From the NCBI GenBank assembly GCA_029287105.1, contig JARFRT010000512.1, positions 1 to 9,332 on the forward strand: DNA of 9,332 nucleotides, written 5' to 3'. A model generated the notes under the pieces. The model saw nothing but the letters and a program-made list of their open reading frames with translations. It did no database searches and was not told the origin of the DNA. A program made the translations under genes and the position numbers. This document shows, in pieces, positions 6,860 through 9,332 of this stretch; position 1 is the stretch's first letter, and the number at the start of each line of letters is the position of its first letter. The stretch is from Akkermansiaceae bacterium. GTDB lineage: Bacteria; Verrucomicrobiota; Verrucomicrobiia; Verrucomicrobiales; Akkermansiaceae.

Positions 6860-7312
6860 ATGTCATCCATGTCCCAGGAACCGGAACTTACGGTTTATTG
6901 TCATCAGGACGTGATTCATCTTACCGGTGAGTTGCTGCAGCGACTTGAGTTGGCGGGGCGTCAGGCGCTGCCGCGAGTGCTGGAAGTCGCGGCCTGTCCG
7001 GACTCGGCGCTAGCGCGGCTCGATGAAGTTGAGGTCAGTTTCATTGACGACGCGACCATTGCTGATGTGCATCTGCGTTTTATGGAGATTGCCGGTGCTA
7101 CCGACGTGATTACTTTTGACCATGGGGAGATCCACATCAGTGTGGAGACGGCGCAGCATCATGCGGCGGAGTTTGGCAATGATTTCGAGTCCGAGCTTAT
7201 GCTCTACATGGTGCATGGTCTTCTCCACCTGGCAGGTCACGAGGACGCATCGGATGCCGGCAGGGCGGCGATGGACATGTTTCAGTCGTCGATTCTCAAG
7301 GAAGTCTGGTAG
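6860..7312 (+). CDS. ybeY: Endoribonuclease YbeY (rRNA maturation factor)
   Basis: A complete 150-residue protein, the usual size. YbeY is a metal-dependent RNase needed for 16S rRNA 3'-end maturation and ribosome quality control. The diagnostic C-terminal metal site HGLLHLAGHED is at residues 119-129. The central Arg (73) is followed by ATDVITF (80-86), the counterpart of the family PTDVLSF. The third metal ligand of the classical H-x3-H-x5-H motif is Asp129, not His; as I recall, Bacteroidota-type YbeY also has Asp there. ATG 6860 is chosen, with ATG 6869 as an alternative; neither has a clear Shine-Dalgarno sequence. It lies 11 bp after the 7TM-HD gene, so the two are almost surely co-transcribed. 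Its last 17 bp overlap the convergent cyclo-ligase gene. Confidence 0.94.
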   Translation: MSSMSQEPELTVYCHQDVIHLTGELLQRLELAGRQALPRVLEVAACPDSALARLDEVEVSFIDDATIADVHLRFMEIAGATDVITFDHGEIHISVETAQHHAAEFGNDFESELMLYMVHGLLHLAGHEDASDAGRAAMDMFQSSILKEVW

Positions 7313-7874
7313 CCTGGATACCGTTTTCGGTGATGAGATAATCCACATGGATATCATGGGCTTCGTGCGGGATGGTGGCGACGACTTGGGTGGCCATCGT
7401 GATGCCGCATGCCTGGCCGTGGAACCGGTGCAGTATGCGGTCATAAAATCCGCCGCCCTGACCGAGCCTTATGCCGTCCTTGTCAAAGGCGAGCCCCGGG
7501 CACAGAATGAGATCGATTTGGGAAAGTGGAGTTTCGGCGTGAAGACGGGGATCCGGTTCTCCGATGCCTAACATTCCCGGGTTGAGCTCCGCGGGAGACG
7601 TGACCTGATGGAAGCTAAGCCGGCCCTGGGGGTGGCAGAGCGGGTAGACCCATGTTTTGGCAGGCAGGATGTCATGGAGTGATGCTAACGAAATCTCCGG
7701 ACCGTGTGCCGCAAATAGCGCGATGGTTTGCACCTTCTGAAGCAGGTCGTCTGCGCGCGCGATATGGTGGCAAATTTGTTCTGAGGCGAGGTCGATCGAT
7801 GGTTGCGGAATTTGGCCGAGGTGGGCGCGCATTTCCTTGCGTAGGATCGATTTGGGAGTGGTTTCCTTGTTCAC
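7296..7874 (-). CDS. fau: 5-formyltetrahydrofolate cyclo-ligase
   Basis: A 192-residue protein from the GTG at 7874, typical for this family. It converts 5-formyltetrahydrofolate to 5,10-methenyltetrahydrofolate with ATP, returning the stored folate to one-carbon metabolism. The N-terminal SILRKEMR (residues 9-16) is the usual LRKxxR element. The signature PGLAFDKDGIRLGQGGGFYDR is at 126-146 with Arg136, the glycine-rich loop and Tyr144-Asp145. VDYLITENGI near the C-terminus is also typical. A TTG at 7925 would add 17 unlike residues, and the first ATG (7832) would remove the conserved Lys/Arg element, so GTG is preferred. No Shine-Dalgarno sequence is seen. It is convergent with ybeY, overlapping by 17 bp, and divergent from the secreted-protein gene across an 81-bp gap. 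Confidence 0.93.
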   Translation of the reverse strand: MNKETTPKSILRKEMRAHLGQIPQPSIDLASEQICHHIARADDLLQKVQTIALFAAHGPEISLASLHDILPAKTWVYPLCHPQGRLSFHQVTSPAELNPGMLGIGEPDPRLHAETPLSQIDLILCPGLAFDKDGIRLGQGGGFYDRILHRFHGQACGITMATQVVATIPHEAHDIHVDYLITENGIQATRLP

Positions 7875-7943
7875 GTTTGAAATGAAGCCGAAAAGTGAAA
7901 TGGGGACACGGAAAAACTTCCACAAAAATCCGGCTTGCGTGAC

Positions 7944-7948
7944 GGAGG
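7944..7948 (+). promoter_or_regulatory. Strong Shine-Dalgarno sequence for the secreted-protein gene
   Basis: GGAGG lies 7 bases before the ATG at 7956. It is the clearest ribosome binding site in the window and supports 7956 as the start, over the internal ATGs at 7962, 7971 and 7992. Confidence 0.7.
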
Positions 7949-7955
7949 TTGAGGC

Positions 7956-8585
7956 ATGAGGATGGCGGGGATGTTGTGTCTCTTACAAAAAATGAATCGG
8001 CTCACCTTGACGATGCTCTTGGTGCTGGGCTGCGCGGGGGTGGCATCCGGTGCTCAATCCGAGTTAAAGGGGCGGTACATCGAGCCCAGGATCAACCTGC
8101 GCATGTTTGGCGAGGATCTGTCCATGGTGAACAATGAGCGTGATGAATACGCGACCAATCTGGCGGCCTATGCGGTGAAAGTGATTCTGGAGAGTTCGGG
8201 TGATCAGGAGTCCCTGGATGGAGCCAGACGCTTGCTCGGACTGGCCTTGCACCTTTCTCCGCGCAATAAAAAATGCGTGGTGATCAATGCCCAGTTGAAA
8301 CGCGGCATTCTACCTAAAAAAGTGATTGCCGACTATGATTTTCATGTTTTTGCCCGACTGCTTCTTACCCGGGGTCAGTTGCTCGAGAGGCAGAAGGCGG
8401 GGGTCAACCGTCAGTTGGCGAGGTACTTCATTGAACTATCCGCAAGCATCGATCCGCGTAACGAGGACGCCGTTTATGAGGCCGAAATCAGACGTATCGA
8501 CCACGGGAACATCGATTGGGGCCAGATTACCGATGCCAAGGCTCATCCGTCGGGCTCGCCCGGGCGACGTCTCGGCACACCTTAG
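7956..8585 (+). CDS. Exported protein of unknown function with TPR-like helical repeats
   Basis: A 209-residue protein I do not recognise. Residues 1-32 form an export signal: a basic start, a hydrophobic run LTLTMLLVLGCAGV, then ASG-A, a plausible signal-peptidase-I site after residue 32. Cys26 in VLGC is an imperfect lipobox, so a lipoprotein is possible. Two stretches, near 87-110 and 153-177, have the A-x3-L-x2-AL-x-L-x-P-x-N pattern of tetratricopeptide helix pairs (ALHLSPRN and SASIDPRN), suggesting a small TPR-like solenoid that binds a protein or peptide in the periplasm. The C-terminal 15 residues are Pro/Gly/Arg-rich and do not look like a folded end. It is divergent from the cyclo-ligase gene, and a lipoprotein gene starts 87 bp downstream on the same strand, so the two may be an operon. 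Confidence 0.8.
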   Translation: MRMAGMLCLLQKMNRLTLTMLLVLGCAGVASGAQSELKGRYIEPRINLRMFGEDLSMVNNERDEYATNLAAYAVKVILESSGDQESLDGARRLLGLALHLSPRNKKCVVINAQLKRGILPKKVIADYDFHVFARLLLTRGQLLERQKAGVNRQLARYFIELSASIDPRNEDAVYEAEIRRIDHGNIDWGQITDAKAHPSGSPGRRLGTP

Positions 8586-8672
8586 TGGGGTGTTGGCCGC
8601 GGGCTGGGAGCCGGCCATGCTGGAAAATGCAGGCTTGATGTGTTGGTTGATCGGTGGCATGGTTCGCGCCGA

Positions 8673-9266
8673 ATGAACGCGGGCCGCCACCTATCTGTGT
8701 TTGCTAGCATTTCGTGTCTTGTCGCGATGTTGCTGGGGTCGTGTGCCAGTGAGCAGACGGTGACAAAAACGCAGGTGAAAAAGGACGCCTGGGGCAGGGA
8801 TGAGAGTTTCAGCGTGGGTAAGGACAAGGATGGGAATCCGATGATGCAGTCGGATCGGCGCAGCAGCATGGAAGGCAAGCAAAGCAGTGTCGCGGGCAGT
8901 CGCGATTTCAGTGGCAATGATTACAGCAAGAAGTCCTATCGCAAGAAGCGTTGGGGCGGGAATACCTTATTTGGTCGCAAGAAATACGAGGGAAATACCG
9001 ATGCCAGCCAGTACCAAAAAGAGCCGTGGTTTGTGAAGAAGCAGGCCGGCTTGAAAAGCCAGCGGGCAGGTGCCGAGGGGAAGACCTATTCGGTGAACCC
9101 GTTTCGTAAGTCCACGGCTAACGAGCAGGGCGGCGCGCGTATGTCCCGGCCTAGCGATGCCGAGACGGATTTCCGCCGCCGTGTTTTCAAGCAGCCGGAC
9201 ATCACGCACTGGAAAAATCAGTCGGGTCTCAGTGTGGGGGACACCAACAGGATGCTGGGCCGTTAG
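8673..9266 (+). CDS. Basic putative lipoprotein of unknown function
   Basis: From the ATG at 8673 this is a 197-residue protein. A GTG at 8640 in frame would add 11 residues before the signal and is less likely. The N-terminus has a short basic region (Arg5, His6), a hydrophobic core and a lipobox ending LLGSC, with Cys24 as the lipidated residue. The +2 residue is Ala, with no retention-type Asp. The mature part is hydrophilic, rich in Lys, Arg, Gly, Ser and Asn, with a local repeat (KRWGGNT then KKYEGNT near residues 83-104) and no recognisable enzyme motif. It looks largely disordered and positively charged, which could suit contact with peptidoglycan, outer-membrane lipid or a nucleic-acid-like polyanion; this is inference. 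It follows the TPR-like exported protein. The heptamer array starts 4 bp after its stop. Confidence 0.8.
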   Translation: MNAGRHLSVFASISCLVAMLLGSCASEQTVTKTQVKKDAWGRDESFSVGKDKDGNPMMQSDRRSSMEGKQSSVAGSRDFSGNDYSKKSYRKKRWGGNTLFGRKKYEGNTDASQYQKEPWFVKKQAGLKSQRAGAEGKTYSVNPFRKSTANEQGGARMSRPSDAETDFRRRVFKQPDITHWKNQSGLSVGDTNRMLGR

Positions 9267-9270
9267 GGAC

Positions 9271-9332
9271 GGGAGTCGGGAGTCGGGAGTCGGGAGTCGG
9301 GAGTCGGGAGTCGGGAGTCGGGAGTCGGGAGT
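9271..9332 (+). repeat. Perfect GGGAGTC heptamer tandem array, continuing past the window edge
   Basis: Eight complete GGGAGTC units plus six bases of a ninth run without a mismatch to the last base of the window, so true length is unknown. The array starts 4 bp after the lipoprotein stop codon. Each unit contributes a GGG run separated by a 4-base AGTC spacer, so four units meet the classic G-quadruplex pattern on the plus strand and in any sense transcript. In translation such tracts give a GSRESGV repeat, which I recall from spurious annotations in other bacterial genomes. Intergenic heptamer arrays are known as a class, for example the cyanobacterial STRR repeats. Confidence 0.97.

Noticed and set aside
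7319..7330. ACCGTTTTCGGT hairpin near the ybeY stop as a terminator
   Set aside because: The stem is only 4 bp with no following T-tract, and it lies inside the cyclo-ligase coding region.
8599..8622. GC-rich inverted sequence between the two exported-protein genes as a terminator
   Set aside because: Only a 4-bp stem (GGCT/AGCC) forms without mismatches, and no T-run follows.
1..9332. Mobile element, CRISPR array, tRNA or toxin-antitoxin locus
   Set aside because: Scanning by eye found no transposase motifs, terminal inverted repeats with duplications, spaced direct repeats, tRNA cloverleaf or paired small toxin genes.

Overview
The window is a GC-rich stretch of an ordinary bacterial chromosome, densely packed with genes on both strands. 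It holds housekeeping genes and a few poorly characterised membrane or secreted proteins. There are no phage, insertion-sequence, CRISPR or toxin-antitoxin signatures. Several features suggest Verrucomicrobiota: the neighbourhood style, weak or absent Shine-Dalgarno sequences before most genes, a YbeY whose third metal-ligand position is Asp, and secreted proteins of unknown family. This assignment is inference and has not been tested by any search.

Layout. Positions 1-3252 on the minus strand, read right to left, carry argD (acetylornithine aminotransferase), argF (ornithine carbamoyltransferase) and a GH3 beta-N-acetylhexosaminidase of the NagZ type. The GH3 gene runs off the left edge. The spacing (63 bp, then 16 bp) suggests one transcription unit: two arginine-biosynthesis steps followed by a peptidoglycan-recycling or amino-sugar hydrolase. 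Next, on the plus strand, is the RNase P RNA gene rnpB (about 3361-3757). P1, P2, P3 and the conserved P4 core can be traced by eye. An ABC-2-type membrane permease with no ATPase gene beside it follows (3848-4903).

After a 202-bp gap with a plausible promoter and a 5'-leader hairpin comes a 7TM-HD phosphohydrolase of the PgpH/YqfF family (5106-6848), then ybeY (6860-7312). This pairing is a widespread conserved linkage: PgpH-type proteins hydrolyse c-di-AMP and YbeY matures rRNA. ybeY overlaps tail to tail with a minus-strand 5-formyltetrahydrofolate cyclo-ligase gene (7296-7874). On the right are two exported proteins of unknown function: a small TPR-like secreted protein with a strong ribosome binding site, and a basic lipoprotein. 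The lipoprotein stop codon is followed four bases later by a perfect GGGAGTC heptamer array that continues past the right edge.

No clearly new biological system is present. The items most worth a second look are: the G-rich heptamer array with G-quadruplex potential abutting a stop codon; the PgpH-like protein that lacks the large extracytoplasmic sensor domain of its family and carries an expanding 12-bp coding repeat in its tail; the uncharacterised secreted-protein/lipoprotein pair; and altered residues in the GH3 and YbeY motifs.
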